Origin: Clostridium putrefaciens | Lineage (GTDB): Bacteria > Bacillota > Clostridia > Clostridiales > Clostridiaceae | Direction: 5' to 3' | Length of the DNA: 64,000 bases | NCBI RefSeq assembly: GCF_900461105.1 | Contig: NZ_UFWZ01000001.1 | Span: 2,569,001-2,633,000, forward strand | Part shown: piece by piece, positions 17,433 to 27,192 of the stretch | How positions within the stretch are numbered: position 1 is the stretch's first letter | Layout: every line of letters begins with the position of its first letter | Position numbers and translations under genes: made by a program | The notes under the pieces: model-generated | The model's database searches: none | What the model saw: the letters and a program-made list of their open reading frames with translations, nothing else | What the model was told of the DNA's origin: nothing

Positions 17433-18746
17433 ATGCGTCTTACAGATTTATTAGAAATGATATGGAAGAATCTTTGGAAAAGGAGAAGCAGAACTATTTT
17501 CACCATGATAGGTGTTATAATTGGCTCTGTAGCAATATTCACAATAATATCCCTTGGTAATGGTTTCAAAAAATATATAACCGATGAGATTGGCTCTGTA
17601 TTTGATACCTCAGTAATCTCAGTATCTCCAGCCATACCACCCTCAGTTTATGGAGCACCTGTAACCCCAGATGAAAAAAAGCTTAAAACTAAATTAGATA
17701 AAAAGGCTATAAAAGATTTAAAAAGCTATTCCTTTGTTAAATCAGTTATTCCAAAACTTAATGACTATGGTCATATAGAATATAAAAAGATTAGCACCGG
17801 GGCTAGTATTACTGGTATGCCCATGAAAGAACTATCTAAAAAAGATGATCTTTTAGTAGGGCGTTATCCAACAGATAATAAAAACGAAGCAATACTTGGA
17901 TATAAAATGGCTACTCTTCTTTTAGACTATAAACCTACTGACAAAGTGGATTCAAAAGAAGTGGAATCTTTATTAAGAAGGTCCTTTAAACTAAATAGCT
18001 CTGATACTAGAACCATGCCAGGCGCTAAAGACTCTTCTAAAAAAGAAGATGAACATACTACAAACTTGACTATAGTTGGAATCTCTAAAGAAAATGCCAT
18101 GGATGACTTTACAATTAAAGTTCCACTAAGCACTGTAGAGGATATTAAAAAATGGAAGGCCTCTAAAACTCAAAATGATGAGAATAAAGAAGAGGGCTAT
18201 ACCAGTGTAGAGGTAGTTTTAAAAGATACTAATAAAATAGATGAAGCAGAAAAGACACTTAAAGAAAACGGATACCAAATAAATTCTTTTAAAGAAATAC
18301 AAGGTAGCATAGGAAAGCTTTTAGATGGTGTTAAAATAATATTAGCAGCCCTTGCAGGGATTTCCTTATTGGTAGCTGCCTTTGGTATAACAAATACCAT
18401 GAATATGGCTATATATGAAAGAAAAAAAGAGATTGGTATTATGAAAGTAATAGGTGGAAGTGTTAATGATATAAAGAAAGTATTTGTGGGAGAAGCTTGC
18501 ACCATCGGTCTTATGGGTGGAGTTATTGGACTTACTCTAGGATTTATAGCTAACTTTTTTATAAATATGTTAGCTAATGCCTTTATAACTAAAGGACAAG
18601 TTCCTAAAATAAAAATAGCATCTTCGTCCCCAGGTCTTATTCTATTCATATTACTCTTTAGTACCCTAGTGGGCTTCCTCTCAGGAGTAGTCCCTGCTTC
18701 AAAAGCAGCTAAACTAGACGTTATAAGCTCTATAAAAGAAGAATAA
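17433..18746 (+). CDS. FtsX/MacB-fold ABC permease
   Basis: This 437-residue permease has one N-terminal membrane helix after RRSRTIFTMIGVIIGSVAIFTIISLG, a large extracellular MacB-PCD domain of about 250 residues, and three C-terminal helices beginning ILAALAGISLLVAAFGITNTM, with IYERKKEIGIMKVIGG cytoplasmic coupling and an EACTIGLMGG motif. This topology is typical of MacB-like permeases. It partners the ATPase and secreted protein encoded just upstream. Substrate cannot be inferred; antibiotic or peptide efflux and cell-envelope roles are known in the family. Confidence 0.92.
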   Translation: MRLTDLLEMIWKNLWKRRSRTIFTMIGVIIGSVAIFTIISLGNGFKKYITDEIGSVFDTSVISVSPAIPPSVYGAPVTPDEKKLKTKLDKKAIKDLKSYSFVKSVIPKLNDYGHIEYKKISTGASITGMPMKELSKKDDLLVGRYPTDNKNEAILGYKMATLLLDYKPTDKVDSKEVESLLRRSFKLNSSDTRTMPGAKDSSKKEDEHTTNLTIVGISKENAMDDFTIKVPLSTVEDIKKWKASKTQNDENKEEGYTSVEVVLKDTNKIDEAEKTLKENGYQINSFKEIQGSIGKLLDGVKIILAALAGISLLVAAFGITNTMNMAIYERKKEIGIMKVIGGSVNDIKKVFVGEACTIGLMGGVIGLTLGFIANFFINMLANAFITKGQVPKIKIASSSPGLILFILLFSTLVGFLSGVVPASKAAKLDVISSIKEE

Positions 18747-18763
18747 ATTAACTGTAACAAAAA

Positions 18764-18792
18764 AAAGGAAGCACCTCAGAGGTGCTTCCTTT
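18764..18792. terminator. Bidirectional intrinsic terminator
   Basis: AAAGGAAGCACCT pairs with AGGTGCTTCCTTT around a 3-base loop, with A-runs on the left and T-rich sequence on the right. It separates the convergent permease and Yip1-like genes and serves both. Confidence 0.93.
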
Positions 18793-19531
18793 ACTTTACT
18801 GGTGCTACGGATGTTGTAGGCGGTACTATATTCTTTATTGAGTTTGACCCAATAGCTAATATAAATCCTAAAGTCCATACTATGATTACAACTGCTGCAC
18901 TCTTTTTCTTTGATATGTTTCCAATAACTGCTATACCTATAGCTATTAAAACCATTTGCCATAAACCGAATACATTAAGCTTTGAAATTAAAATATCAGC
19001 TGTTGTCATATTTGCAGCGGCTTCAGCAATAGCTGCTAAATCTAAAGGCTTATTTGCTATAATATCATAAATAGCTTTTATTATTCCACCTATTAGTACT
19101 GGAAAATATGATATTAAATAAACCCCTACCATTTGACGATAAGTTGCAGTGCTTTTAAATATTTTAGCTATTAAAAAATAAACTAAAGACATAAAATACA
19201 CGACTATTATAGTTACAATTATTGTGGTAATTACTGCTGAAATAGGTGATGTAAAAGCTCCTCCTAATTTCTGAGCCGTAGCTGCAGTAGCAGGATCCAT
19301 CCCTTTAACGGATTCACTTACAGCTCCACTTAGTTTGTCCTTAGAAGCTATTGCTAAAATAAGTGCTGTGATAGCAGAACATACTACCACAATAAGAAGC
19401 CTAATCCCGTAACTTTCATTATCCTTATAATACTCAAAAAGTTTCTCGGGATTAACAAAGAAATTCTTTACCTTTTCTCCGAGTGTTAATTTTAAAACTG
19501 GCACATTATCTGCTGAATTATTATCTTCCAT
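18791..19531 (-). CDS. Yip1-domain membrane protein
   Basis: This 246-residue membrane protein has a cytoplasmic N terminus of about 45 residues and five predicted membrane helices (for example LLIVVVCSAITALILAIAS and ISAVITTIIVTIIVVYFMSLVYF). The pattern and a Pro-Val-Leu containing loop resemble Yip1-family proteins of Firmicutes, whose function is unknown. The start at 19531 is preferred because GGGGGAAGATC precedes it; an upstream ATG lies inside that region. It is monocistronic and ends in the shared terminator. Confidence 0.75.
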   Translation of the reverse strand: MEDNNSADNVPVLKLTLGEKVKNFFVNPEKLFEYYKDNESYGIRLLIVVVCSAITALILAIASKDKLSGAVSESVKGMDPATAATAQKLGGAFTSPISAVITTIIVTIIVVYFMSLVYFLIAKIFKSTATYRQMVGVYLISYFPVLIGGIIKAIYDIIANKPLDLAAIAEAAANMTTADILISKLNVFGLWQMVLIAIGIAVIGNISKKKSAAVVIIVWTLGFILAIGSNSIKNIVPPTTSVAPVK

Positions 19532-19628
19532 GATCTTCCCCCTTTTATTTGTCATTACCATTTTATCACATTATAAAATTAATTTCTACAATTTCAGTCA
19601 TCCACTTCAATATTTGTATAATAAATAG

Positions 19629-20123
19629 TTAAACTACCTTTTCATAACAGAAAAAGTTTTCCTCTCTTCCTTGAAATCGTAGTATACCTGTGTATTTGTA
19701 GCCACACTTTTCAAATAACTTTTGTGCATTTGGATTTGAAAACATAGTATCTGTCTTTAAATAATTTATGTTATTTTCTGTAGCTAAGCTTTCAGCAAAC
19801 TTCATAAGCTTATAAGCATTTCCTCTTCCCCTGTATTTACAACCAATAGCTAACCTATGTATTATGTACGCCTCTTTGTCTTTTGACCACTTTATGTCTT
19901 TGTATTCTGTAGGCTCATCCTTATTAATACATGCAAATCCTGAAACTCTTCCATCTTCTTCTATTACATATAGTTCTTTATTTTCTATATCCTTTTCAAA
20001 ATCCTTCCTTAAAGGATACTCATTATTCCATTGATGATTATTACTTTTATCCATATCTACAATTGTTTCCTTAACAATATCCATAATTTCTTTCACGTCT
20101 AAAATAGTAGCAAGCCTAATCAT
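19629..20123 (-). CDS. GNAT-family N-acetyltransferase
   Basis: This 164-residue GNAT protein begins MIRLATILDVKEIMDIV, as many Gcn5-related enzymes do. Motif A is RLAIGCKYRGRGNAYKLMKFAE (acetyl-CoA pyrophosphate loop), followed by YLKTDTMFSNPNAQKLFEKCGY. The start at 20123 follows GGAGGG. Substrate unknown. Confidence 0.9.
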   Translation of the reverse strand: MIRLATILDVKEIMDIVKETIVDMDKSNNHQWNNEYPLRKDFEKDIENKELYVIEEDGRVSGFACINKDEPTEYKDIKWSKDKEAYIIHRLAIGCKYRGRGNAYKLMKFAESLATENNINYLKTDTMFSNPNAQKLFEKCGYKYTGILRFQGREENFFCYEKVV

Positions 20124-20222
20124 TTTATCCCTCCTAAATAATACATACATACAATATATCCATATAATATTACTCAATGCTATTTTTGTAAACTACTTAA
20201 AAGTCTTTACTTAATGCACATA

Positions 20223-20753
20223 CTAAATTAGACCATAAATTCCTACTCCAAGTATCGCTGCTAAAGCAATAACAACTATTGGATGAAGTTTTGACTTTAA
20301 GCTTATAAAAAGTATTGTTACTCCTATTATAATAGATTTATAATCTATATAAGACTGCCTTGCAAGAGAAATAAATGCACTTATTATAAGTCCAATTAAG
20401 GCAGGTCTCATACCCATCAATGCTGATTTCATTAATTTTGAGTTCCTAAACTTTAATATGTAATGTGTAGCTATAGAAACCAAAACAAAAGAAAATGATA
20501 CTACCCCAACCGTTGCAAAAACACTTCCCCAAAATCCACATATTCTATACCCGACAAAGGTTGCTGAATTAATGGAAATAGGTCCTGGAGTCATTTGTGA
20601 AATGCCTATAATATCTAAAAATTCTGAAGATGTTAGCCAGTTATTTTTAGTTACTATTTCTCTTTCGATTAATGGTAACATGGCATATCCGCCACCATAT
20701 CCAAAAACTCCTATTTTAAAAAATGTCATATATAATTTAAAAAGCATGTCCAC
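20223..20753 (-). CDS. chrA: Chromate transporter family protein, half-size subunit
   Basis: This 176-residue short-chain CHR protein has the family motifs FFKIGVFGYGGGYAMLPLIEREIV, ISQMTPGPISINSATFVGY and about five to six membrane helices. Short-chain CHR proteins act in pairs; the partner lies 1 base upstream (20755-21291). Chromate or sulfate-like anion export is the family role; the true substrate here is uncertain. Confidence 0.88.
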   Translation of the reverse strand: MDMLFKLYMTFFKIGVFGYGGGYAMLPLIEREIVTKNNWLTSSEFLDIIGISQMTPGPISINSATFVGYRICGFWGSVFATVGVVSFSFVLVSIATHYILKFRNSKLMKSALMGMRPALIGLIISAFISLARQSYIDYKSIIIGVTILFISLKSKLHPIVVIALAAILGVGIYGLI

Positions 20754-20754
20754 T

Positions 20755-21291
20755 TTAAACCACCTGCTTTCCTAGAAAAATTATTCCATAAATAGCTGCA
20801 ATGAATATCATTATAACGGGATGGACATTAAAAACAGTAATGGAAACCACACATATTATTGTGATGAGTATATTTATGGTATTCTTCTTTACAGATTTAG
20901 ATAAGCTTCTAACTGCAACTAATACTAATACGGGAACTGCCCCTGCAATACCTTTAAATACATTATCTACTATATAATTATCCCTAAACCTCATGAAAAA
21001 TGTAGCTATAGTAAGTATTATTAGAAAGGATGGAATTATAACACCAAGTAGTGCCACAATAGCTCCTAAAACGCCTCCTAGTTTATACCCTATAAATAAA
21101 GATGAATTTACAGGAAGTGCCCCAGGAAAACTTTGAGATATAACCAATATATCTGTAAAGTCATCTTTTGAAATCCACCTTTTTGATTCAACCACTTCTT
21201 TTTCTATTAAAGGAATCATGGCATAACCCCCACCAAAGGTAAAAGCTCCTATTTTAAAGAAACTAAAAAACATAACAATTAATTCTTTCAT
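20755..21291 (-). CDS. chrA: Chromate transporter family protein, partner half
   Basis: This 178-residue short-chain CHR protein has FFKIGAFTFGGGYAMIPLIEKEVV, VISQSFPGALPVNSSLFIGYKLGG and hydrophobic helices in the second half. It precedes its paralogue by one base, so the two are co-translated and probably form one heterodimeric carrier. A TATACT -10-like sequence lies near 21340; the -35 is weak. Confidence 0.88.
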   Translation of the reverse strand: MKELIVMFFSFFKIGAFTFGGGYAMIPLIEKEVVESKRWISKDDFTDILVISQSFPGALPVNSSLFIGYKLGGVLGAIVALLGVIIPSFLIILTIATFFMRFRDNYIVDNVFKGIAGAVPVLVLVAVRSLSKSVKKNTINILITIICVVSITVFNVHPVIMIFIAAIYGIIFLGKQVV

Positions 21292-21516
21292 AAAACCCCT
21301 CCTACAATATTACTTCTGACAACTGCGAGTATATCATAGGGATATTCCGATTAAAAGTTGGATTTTACTATGATTAATATAGGTTTTCTTTATGTATTAT
21401 AAATTGAATTTAATTTATATGAGATTAATTATATGATTTAAATAAAATTTATTATATACTATTAAAGTATATTTTTTAGTAAATAGTTACATACTTAATA
21501 TAAAGGGAGATTTTAA

Positions 21517-22365
21517 ATGGAATACAAAACTAATATAGATGATAAAAAGCAATCTTTGAAGTCAGATGAGGAGAGTTTGAACAAAGCATCTTTAGATTCA
21601 AATGAAGAAGCTTGGAACAAAGGAACTTATGATGCCTGGGTTGAAAGATTAGGCTCTCCGAAAGATGCCGCAAAAAAGATTAAAGAAAATCCAACACATA
21701 TTATATCTACACTTTACCATAAACTTGGGGACTTAAAAGGTAAAAAGGTTATGAACCTTATGGGATCTAACGGTAATAAAGCTGTAGCTTTAGCCTTGCT
21801 TTTTGCAAATGTAACTGTGGTAGATTTTTCAAAGGGAAATAAGCGTTACGCTTTAGAACTTGCAAAAGAGGCAGGGGTTAACATTGAATATATATTATCA
21901 GATGTACTTAAACTTCCTGAGGATAAGATTACCTCTGATTATGATATAGTATTTGCAGAAATGGGGATACTTCACTATTTTACAGATTTAAAACCTTTTT
22001 TAAATCTAGTACATAGACTTTTATCACCTGGTGGCATATTTATTATAAGAGACTTTCATCCGATTTCTACTAAGCTCATAAGCTCAAAAGGCTCTACAGC
22101 AAAAATTCGTAAACATAAGGTAACAGGAGATTATTTTGATACTTCACTAGAAGAAAAATCCGTATCCTATTCTAAATATTTAAATGACACTGATGAACCA
22201 AAAAAAGTACTCCTTAGAAGATGGACCATTGGTGAAATAGTAAGTTCAGTTGCAAAAGAAGGCTTTATTATTAAAAGCTTAGATGAAGAACCTAATTTAT
22301 CTTCTGAAACCTTTGATAAAGGCATCCCAAAAACCTTTACCTTAGTAGCCGAAAAAAGCTTTTAG
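21517..22365 (+). CDS. Class I SAM-dependent methyltransferase
   Basis: The protein has 282 residues. A charged N-terminal stretch of about 35 residues precedes a Rossmann fold with motif I VMNLMGSNGNKAVALALLFA, acidic loop VVDFSKGN, motif II DYDIVFAEMGILHYF, and motif III LLSPGGIFIIRDFHPIS. The second half fits small-molecule (UbiE/COQ5-like) enzymes. GGGAG precedes the ATG by 7-8 bases. It is monocistronic and no substrate hint is visible. Confidence 0.87.
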   Translation: MEYKTNIDDKKQSLKSDEESLNKASLDSNEEAWNKGTYDAWVERLGSPKDAAKKIKENPTHIISTLYHKLGDLKGKKVMNLMGSNGNKAVALALLFANVTVVDFSKGNKRYALELAKEAGVNIEYILSDVLKLPEDKITSDYDIVFAEMGILHYFTDLKPFLNLVHRLLSPGGIFIIRDFHPISTKLISSKGSTAKIRKHKVTGDYFDTSLEEKSVSYSKYLNDTDEPKKVLLRRWTIGEIVSSVAKEGFIIKSLDEEPNLSSETFDKGIPKTFTLVAEKSF

Positions 22366-22397
22366 GCCCTACATTATTTTTTACCTCTAACTTTTTA

Positions 22398-22406
22398 TGG
22401 TATAAT
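22398..22406 (+). promoter_or_regulatory. Extended -10 promoter of the SulP gene
   Basis: TGGTATAAT is an exact extended -10 element. The -35 region (about 22378-22383) is T-rich and weak. Transcription would start near 22413, which argues against translation starts upstream of about 22434. Confidence 0.6.
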
Positions 22407-22448
22407 TTAAAATTGAAGGATAAAAAATATGATATGAGGGTGATAAAT

Positions 22449-24101
22449 TTGTTAATTCCAAAGTCAATTACATGTTTAAAAGGTTATACTAAAGAGCAAT
22501 TTATGAAAGATTTTAGTGCAGGAATTATAGTTGCAATCATTGCACTCCCACTATCAATTGCTCTAGCCATAGCCTCTGGTGTTTCCCCTGAAAAGGGATT
22601 GTATACTGCAATTATTGGTGGATTTATAGTTTCACTTCTAGGTGGTAGTAGGGTCCAAATCGGTGGTCCTACAGGTGCTTTCGTAGTTATTGTGTATGGC
22701 ATTATACAAAAATACGGAATGGACGGACTATTAATTTCAACTATTATGGCAGGAATATTCCTTATTCTTATGGGACTTTTAAAACTTGGTAGCCTTATAA
22801 AATACATTCCATCTTCTATAACTTCTGGCTTTACTAGTGGTATTGCTATAGTTATTCTGTCTACTCAGGTAAAAGATTTTTTGGGCCTTACTATGAGCTC
22901 AGTTCCTTCAGAGTTTTTAGCTAAGTGGACAGCCTATATTAATAGTATGAACACTATTAATATTCAAAGTTTATCCATTGCCATTTTAACACTTTTAATA
23001 ATTATTCTATGGCCTAAAATAAGTAAAAAGATACCTGGAACCTTTGTTGCCATAATCATCGCAACAATAATTGCCATGGTATTGAATTTGAAAATTGATA
23101 CTATAGGGAGTCAGTTCGGGGAGCTATCCTCTGCCTTACCAAAACTTGTAGTGCCTAAGGTAAGCTTTGAAATGATAAATCAGTTAATGCTGCCAGCTTT
23201 AACTATTGCAATACTTGCAGGGGTTGAGTCTCTACTATCAGCAGTAGTTGCCGATGGTATGATTGGAGGAAAGCACCGTTCTAATATGGAATTAATAGCT
23301 GAAGGAGTAGCTAATATATTTTCAGGCATGTTCGGTGGAATACCGGTTACTGGAGCTATTGCAAGAACTGCAGCTAATGTTAAAAATGGAGGTAGAACTC
23401 CCGTAGCTGGAATAGTCCATTCTTTTGGTATTTTGATTATTATGATGCTATTTATGCCTTATGTAAAGTTAATTCCAATGGCTTCTTTAGCTTCTATACT
23501 AGTTCTTGTAGCCTATAACATGATGGAATGGGAATCCTTTAAACAAATCTTCAAAGCCCCTAAAGGTGATGCTTTAGTATTTATAGTTACATTTATTTTA
23601 ACTATATTCTTAGATTTAGTTGTAGCTATAGGCGTTGGAGTTGTACTCTCTTCATTCTTATTCATGAAAAAGATGGCAGAGGTTACAGATGTTAAATGCA
23701 TAGTAGATGATATCAATGATGATGAAATATCAGATGTTATAAGAAATGTTCAAACTCCAAAGGATGTTTCCATTTATGAAATTAGCGGACCCTTTTTCTT
23801 TGGTGCAGCAAATAAATTTGTAAATGCAGTAAGAGAAATGGGTACACCTCCAAAAATATTAATAATAAAAATGGAAAGCGTGCCTTTTATAGATGGTACT
23901 GCATATCATTCACTAGAAATGCTATATGATCTTTGTGAAAAACACTATACAAAACTTATAATACTTCAAATACAAGAAGGCCCTTTAAAGGTACTTAAAA
24001 ATTATGGTTTTACAAAGCTTCTTGGTGAAGATAACTTTTGTAATGATATGGATGGAGCTATTGAAAGAGCTAAGGCGTTAAAGGTTAGAGCTCAGAAATA
24101 A
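22449..24101 (+). CDS. SulP-family anion transporter with STAS domain
   Basis: This 550-residue SLC26/SulP transporter has 12-14 membrane helices including AGIIVAIIALPLSIALAIASG, the signature GGSRVQIGGPTGAFVV and GGKHRSNMELIAEGVANI. A C-terminal STAS domain of about 110 residues contains FFGAANKFV and ESVPFIDGTAYHSLEML. The family carries sulfate, bicarbonate or organic anions. The TTG at 22449 is preferred because GAGGGTGA precedes it by 6 bases; an in-frame ATG at 22434 has no Shine-Dalgarno. A decayed fragment of a second copy lies at 33784-33872. Confidence 0.92.
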   Translation: MLIPKSITCLKGYTKEQFMKDFSAGIIVAIIALPLSIALAIASGVSPEKGLYTAIIGGFIVSLLGGSRVQIGGPTGAFVVIVYGIIQKYGMDGLLISTIMAGIFLILMGLLKLGSLIKYIPSSITSGFTSGIAIVILSTQVKDFLGLTMSSVPSEFLAKWTAYINSMNTINIQSLSIAILTLLIIILWPKISKKIPGTFVAIIIATIIAMVLNLKIDTIGSQFGELSSALPKLVVPKVSFEMINQLMLPALTIAILAGVESLLSAVVADGMIGGKHRSNMELIAEGVANIFSGMFGGIPVTGAIARTAANVKNGGRTPVAGIVHSFGILIIMMLFMPYVKLIPMASLASILVLVAYNMMEWESFKQIFKAPKGDALVFIVTFILTIFLDLVVAIGVGVVLSSFLFMKKMAEVTDVKCIVDDINDDEISDVIRNVQTPKDVSIYEISGPFFFGAANKFVNAVREMGTPPKILIIKMESVPFIDGTAYHSLEMLYDLCEKHYTKLIILQIQEGPLKVLKNYGFTKLLGEDNFCNDMDGAIERAKALKVRAQK

Positions 24102-24102
24102 T

Positions 24103-24126
24103 TAAGGAGGACATTGTCCTCCTTTA
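24103..24126. terminator. Terminator after the SulP gene (copy 1)
   Basis: AAGGAGGACA pairs with TGTCCTCCTT around a short loop, followed by TTAATAC. An identical hairpin occurs at 34928-34951 beside the intact membrane gene, part of a duplicated block. Confidence 0.88.
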
Positions 24127-24149
24127 ATACTTAGCAAAATACCATAATT

Positions 24150-24213
24150 ACATTTAATCTTTGCAAGTGTAATATAATTCAAAGTTATCACCTAATATTC
24201 CTACAACCTTATA
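24150..24213 (-). pseudogene. 3' remnant of a membrane gene homologous to 34980-35861
   Basis: The last 18 codons of a gene remain in frame (KVVGILGDNFELYYTCKD then TAA). They differ from the intact gene at 34980-35861 only by Thr for Asn in this stretch. Upstream homology stops near 24213. Together with the terminator at 24103-24126 the similarity covers about 115 bp. Nothing recognisable lies between 24214 and 24293. Confidence 0.85.
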
Positions 24214-24293
24214 TCACTATGGACTACTCAAATTAAACAAGGAAATGAAATGCTATAATTATTTAAAAGAAGATAATATTATTGTTATAAATC

Positions 24294-24467
24294 TCATCTT
24301 TTATTACTAGAATATATTACATATGTTATCCCTAGTGACATCCCCAATGCAATTGAAAAGCTTTTAAGAAAATCTAATTCTTCTGATTTGAATAAATAAT
24401 CAGAACCTATCCCAATAATAAAAAATGTTGCTAATAACTTTATAAACACAATAATTTTTTCTTTCAT
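24294..24467 (-). CDS. Small membrane protein, 57 residues
   Basis: A short frame begins at an ATG preceded by GGAGTG at 7 bases. It encodes two membrane helices (IIVFIKLLATFFIIGIG and FSIALGMSLGITYVIYSS) joined by a charged loop. I recognise no family. It is the last of a series of small membrane proteins on this strand beside the peptide cluster, and an immunity-like role is possible but unproven. Confidence 0.6.
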   Translation of the reverse strand: MKEKIIVFIKLLATFFIIGIGSDYLFKSEELDFLKSFSIALGMSLGITYVIYSSNKR

Positions 24468-24499
24468 AATTCAACACTCCATTACATGCTTAATATATT

Positions 24500-24679
24500 C
24501 TAAAAAAATTTATTTTTTATAATTATAATTATAAATATAATGGTTAATAACGTAAACATGCCCATAAATACAAATGGCAACTTTTCATTTGAACCATATT
24601 TACTTTTAATTAAGATAATCATACTACTTAGTATAATTAAAAGAATGATACTATATATAAAAATTATTTTTCTAATCAT
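24500..24679 (-). CDS. Small membrane protein, 59 residues
   Basis: GGAGG lies 6 bases before the ATG at 24679. Two helices (IIFIYSIILLIILSSMIIL and LPFVFMGMFTLLTIIFIIIII) flank KSKYGSNEK. A decayed homologue with a nearly identical sequence lies at 29767-29947, so this gene type was duplicated with the neighbouring ABC pairs. Function unknown; size and setting fit immunity proteins. Confidence 0.65.
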   Translation of the reverse strand: MIRKIIFIYSIILLIILSSMIILIKSKYGSNEKLPFVFMGMFTLLTIIFIIIIIKNKFF

Positions 24680-24715
24680 TTCTACCCTCCACAACTGCAA
24701 TCATAATAATTTTAG

Positions 24716-24898
24716 TTATTTTGTAATTAATTTATATATATACTTAAAATCATATATAAAACATATTATTATTGGTATCCATACAAGCATATACATAATA
24801 GATGGTGCGTTAATCCCTTTTAATACACCATTTATTAAAAGAGCTAAAAATGCAAGCAACGCACTTACAGCATAATGTTTTATACGTTCTATTTTCAT
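24716..24898 (-). CDS. Small membrane protein, 60 residues
   Basis: GAGGT precedes the ATG by 6 bases. Two helices (YAVSALLAFLALLINGVL and IMYMLVWIPIIICFIYDF) follow a basic N terminus. No family recognised. It lies between the ABC ATPase gene and the 59-residue membrane protein gene on the same strand. Confidence 0.65.
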   Translation of the reverse strand: MKIERIKHYAVSALLAFLALLINGVLKGINAPSIMYMLVWIPIIICFIYDFKYIYKLITK

Positions 24899-24970
24899 AT
24901 CAATACCTCTTTCACATTATAATTTCATTTTAAGATAGTATCTACCCAATAATTAACTCATAACAACACT

Positions 24971-25633
24971 TTATATTAATCCTTTAATCCATGATTTAAG
25001 TTCACTAGGTGTTTTAAAAGTATTCTCTATCTCATAAATCTTACCGTTATTTAGAAACAGTATCGTATCTGATATTTCCTGCGCTATATCAATTAAATGT
25101 GTTGAAATTACAATTGAACAATTATTCATTACACATTTTTTCATTGTATTAATTATTACTTCTGCTGATATAAAATCTAATGAACCAAATGGCTCGTCCA
25201 TTAATATATATTCATACTCAAGTAAAAAGCTAATTATTAACACGAGCTTTTGTTTAGTCCCTAGTGAATAGGTTGAAATTAATTTATTTGTTTTATCATT
25301 CATCTTAAGCTCATCTACTAAACTATTATATACTTCTATATTTAAGCTCTTTTCCTTTAAATTTAATATTAAATTTACGAATTCATCTCCTGTTAAGGTT
25401 TTATAAAAATCCATTTGATCATGTATATATATAATCTTTTCATTTAATATTTCCTTATCTATAGATATATTAGATGGATAAAATCCTGTTATACAGTTAA
25501 ATAAGGTAGTCTTTCCTGCACCATTTACACCTAGAATACAATATATATTCCCTTTTTCTATTTTAAAAGAAGCACCATTTATTACATTTGTTTCACCGTC
25601 ATATGAATATATTAAATTATCTATTTGTAGCAT
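24971..25633 (-). CDS. ABC transporter ATP-binding protein (pair 1)
   Basis: This 220-residue ATPase has Walker A GVNGAGKTTLFN, an LSGGQ-equivalent YSLGTKQKLVLIISFLL, Walker B YILMDEPFGSLD and STHLIDIAQEIS. It resembles ATPases of lantibiotic immunity and bacteriocin export systems. The start at 25633 is chosen because AAGGAGGAT lies upstream; the frame 9 bases longer would begin inside that site. It follows the permease gene (TAAGATG junction). A close paralogue lies at 27520-28173. Confidence 0.9.
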   Translation of the reverse strand: MLQIDNLIYSYDGETNVINGASFKIEKGNIYCILGVNGAGKTTLFNCITGFYPSNISIDKEILNEKIIYIHDQMDFYKTLTGDEFVNLILNLKEKSLNIEVYNSLVDELKMNDKTNKLISTYSLGTKQKLVLIISFLLEYEYILMDEPFGSLDFISAEVIINTMKKCVMNNCSIVISTHLIDIAQEISDTILFLNNGKIYEIENTFKTPSELKSWIKGLI

Positions 25634-25634
25634 C

Positions 25635-27137
25635 TTAAACATCCTCCTTATTCCCTTTAGTTTTATTTATATTAACATTATAATTAAATAAATAACCAAC
25701 TATAAGAAGTGCATTAAAAATAAAGTATACTTCTAAATTTGCTGAATTTATAAATATGAATTTAAATACAGTAACACAAGCTCCTAGCATTAAATAATTC
25801 AATAGTTGTATTATTATATTATTGCTATTTTTATTATTAACTCTCTTAACTAAAATTAAACTTATTAATTTCTCAACTATTAAAATTGATATTAACGAAA
25901 GTGCAATAGTAATCCATGACCATATGTTTATTATAGTTATAAAAACTATAATAAAAAAAGTATATATAGACAAGAATAACATAATAGTGGCAAGTTTCCT
26001 TTTAATATTTATCATATTCTCTTCACTTACTTGAATGCCATATTTATTTAATAATTCCACTTCACAACTAATCTTAAAATAATTTCTAAATCCCATATTT
26101 CCATTAATAAATAAAATAACCATAAACATAAATACAATTAAATCTATAGTTGGGAATATTACCAAAGCTTCCTTAAAATTATTAGGTACACTATTATAAT
26201 AAATATAAACTAATAAAGCAGTAATAGCCCCTTGCATAATTATCGCAAATGAAAAAGATACTTTATTCGCTCTACATAAATACTTTATATCTTTAATTAT
26301 TATTTTTTCCTCTAAATTTGTTAATTTTCCTGAAAATACTCTTATTAATATTTTTATATATTTATCAAACCTTTTATTAGCCTTAAACCCTTTATTTATC
26401 TTTTTATTTATTATGATCTTTCTAATATTTATTTGAAAATATCTTCTTGTAAAACTTACTAATAATATTGAGAAAATTAATATTATTACTATTGTAATAA
26501 AACAGTAAATATTAATGTTACTATACCTAACCATATTGTAATCTTTATTAGTTGTATCTATGTTATCTAATATTTTATAAGCAATATATTGTGGTAATAC
26601 TATAATTAACATAAAGTAAATTATGTATATTACGGTATTCACTATAAACCTTTTTATACCTTTTGTAGTATTTATTATATATCTAACATAAAGTGCTATT
26701 AAATAGTTTATCAAAAACCAACTAACTATAAACAAAATAGCAGATAGATAAAAAATAAAATTAGATCTTGAAAATATTCTTTTAAGACCCAAAATACTTG
26801 GTAAAATAAATGGTAAATTCCACTTTAATAAAATCATAAATAATCTTACTTTAATATAATTGTACATCTTACCTTGCAAAAATTTTATTATTACATCACT
26901 TTCTAGTTTGCTAAAAAAAAGTTTTTGTAATATATAATGAGTAATAGCAATAATAATCAAATTAGATATAATAACAAACTCCATATGAACTTTAGGACTA
27001 AATACTAAGTCTGAATTTATAGATATAATGTAACCTAATAAAGTTGGTAATATAAAATTACAAATAAATTTGAAATAACTAACTAATTTGTTTTTATAAT
27101 CTTTTCTGTATTCAATCATAAACCATAACTTTAACAT
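25635..27137 (-). CDS. ABC transporter permease (pair 1)
   Basis: This very hydrophobic 500-residue protein has roughly ten to twelve membrane helices and basic loops (for example RKIIINKKINKGFKANKRFDK). It has no recognisable domain apart from general ABC-2-type permease character. It directly precedes its ATPase gene and has the same length and layout as the permease at 28166-29647, so the two pairs arose by duplication. Self-protection against, or export of, a peptide is the likely role given the precursor genes upstream. Confidence 0.8.
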   Translation of the reverse strand: MLKLWFMIEYRKDYKNKLVSYFKFICNFILPTLLGYIISINSDLVFSPKVHMEFVIISNLIIIAITHYILQKLFFSKLESDVIIKFLQGKMYNYIKVRLFMILLKWNLPFILPSILGLKRIFSRSNFIFYLSAILFIVSWFLINYLIALYVRYIINTTKGIKRFIVNTVIYIIYFMLIIVLPQYIAYKILDNIDTTNKDYNMVRYSNINIYCFITIVIILIFSILLVSFTRRYFQINIRKIIINKKINKGFKANKRFDKYIKILIRVFSGKLTNLEEKIIIKDIKYLCRANKVSFSFAIIMQGAITALLVYIYYNSVPNNFKEALVIFPTIDLIVFMFMVILFINGNMGFRNYFKISCEVELLNKYGIQVSEENMINIKRKLATIMLFLSIYTFFIIVFITIINIWSWITIALSLISILIVEKLISLILVKRVNNKNSNNIIIQLLNYLMLGACVTVFKFIFINSANLEVYFIFNALLIVGYLFNYNVNINKTKGNKEDV

Positions 27138-27192
27138 AACATCTCCTATTTATTTGTTATTTTTAATAAAACCTTCTATCATTTCCCAAGTA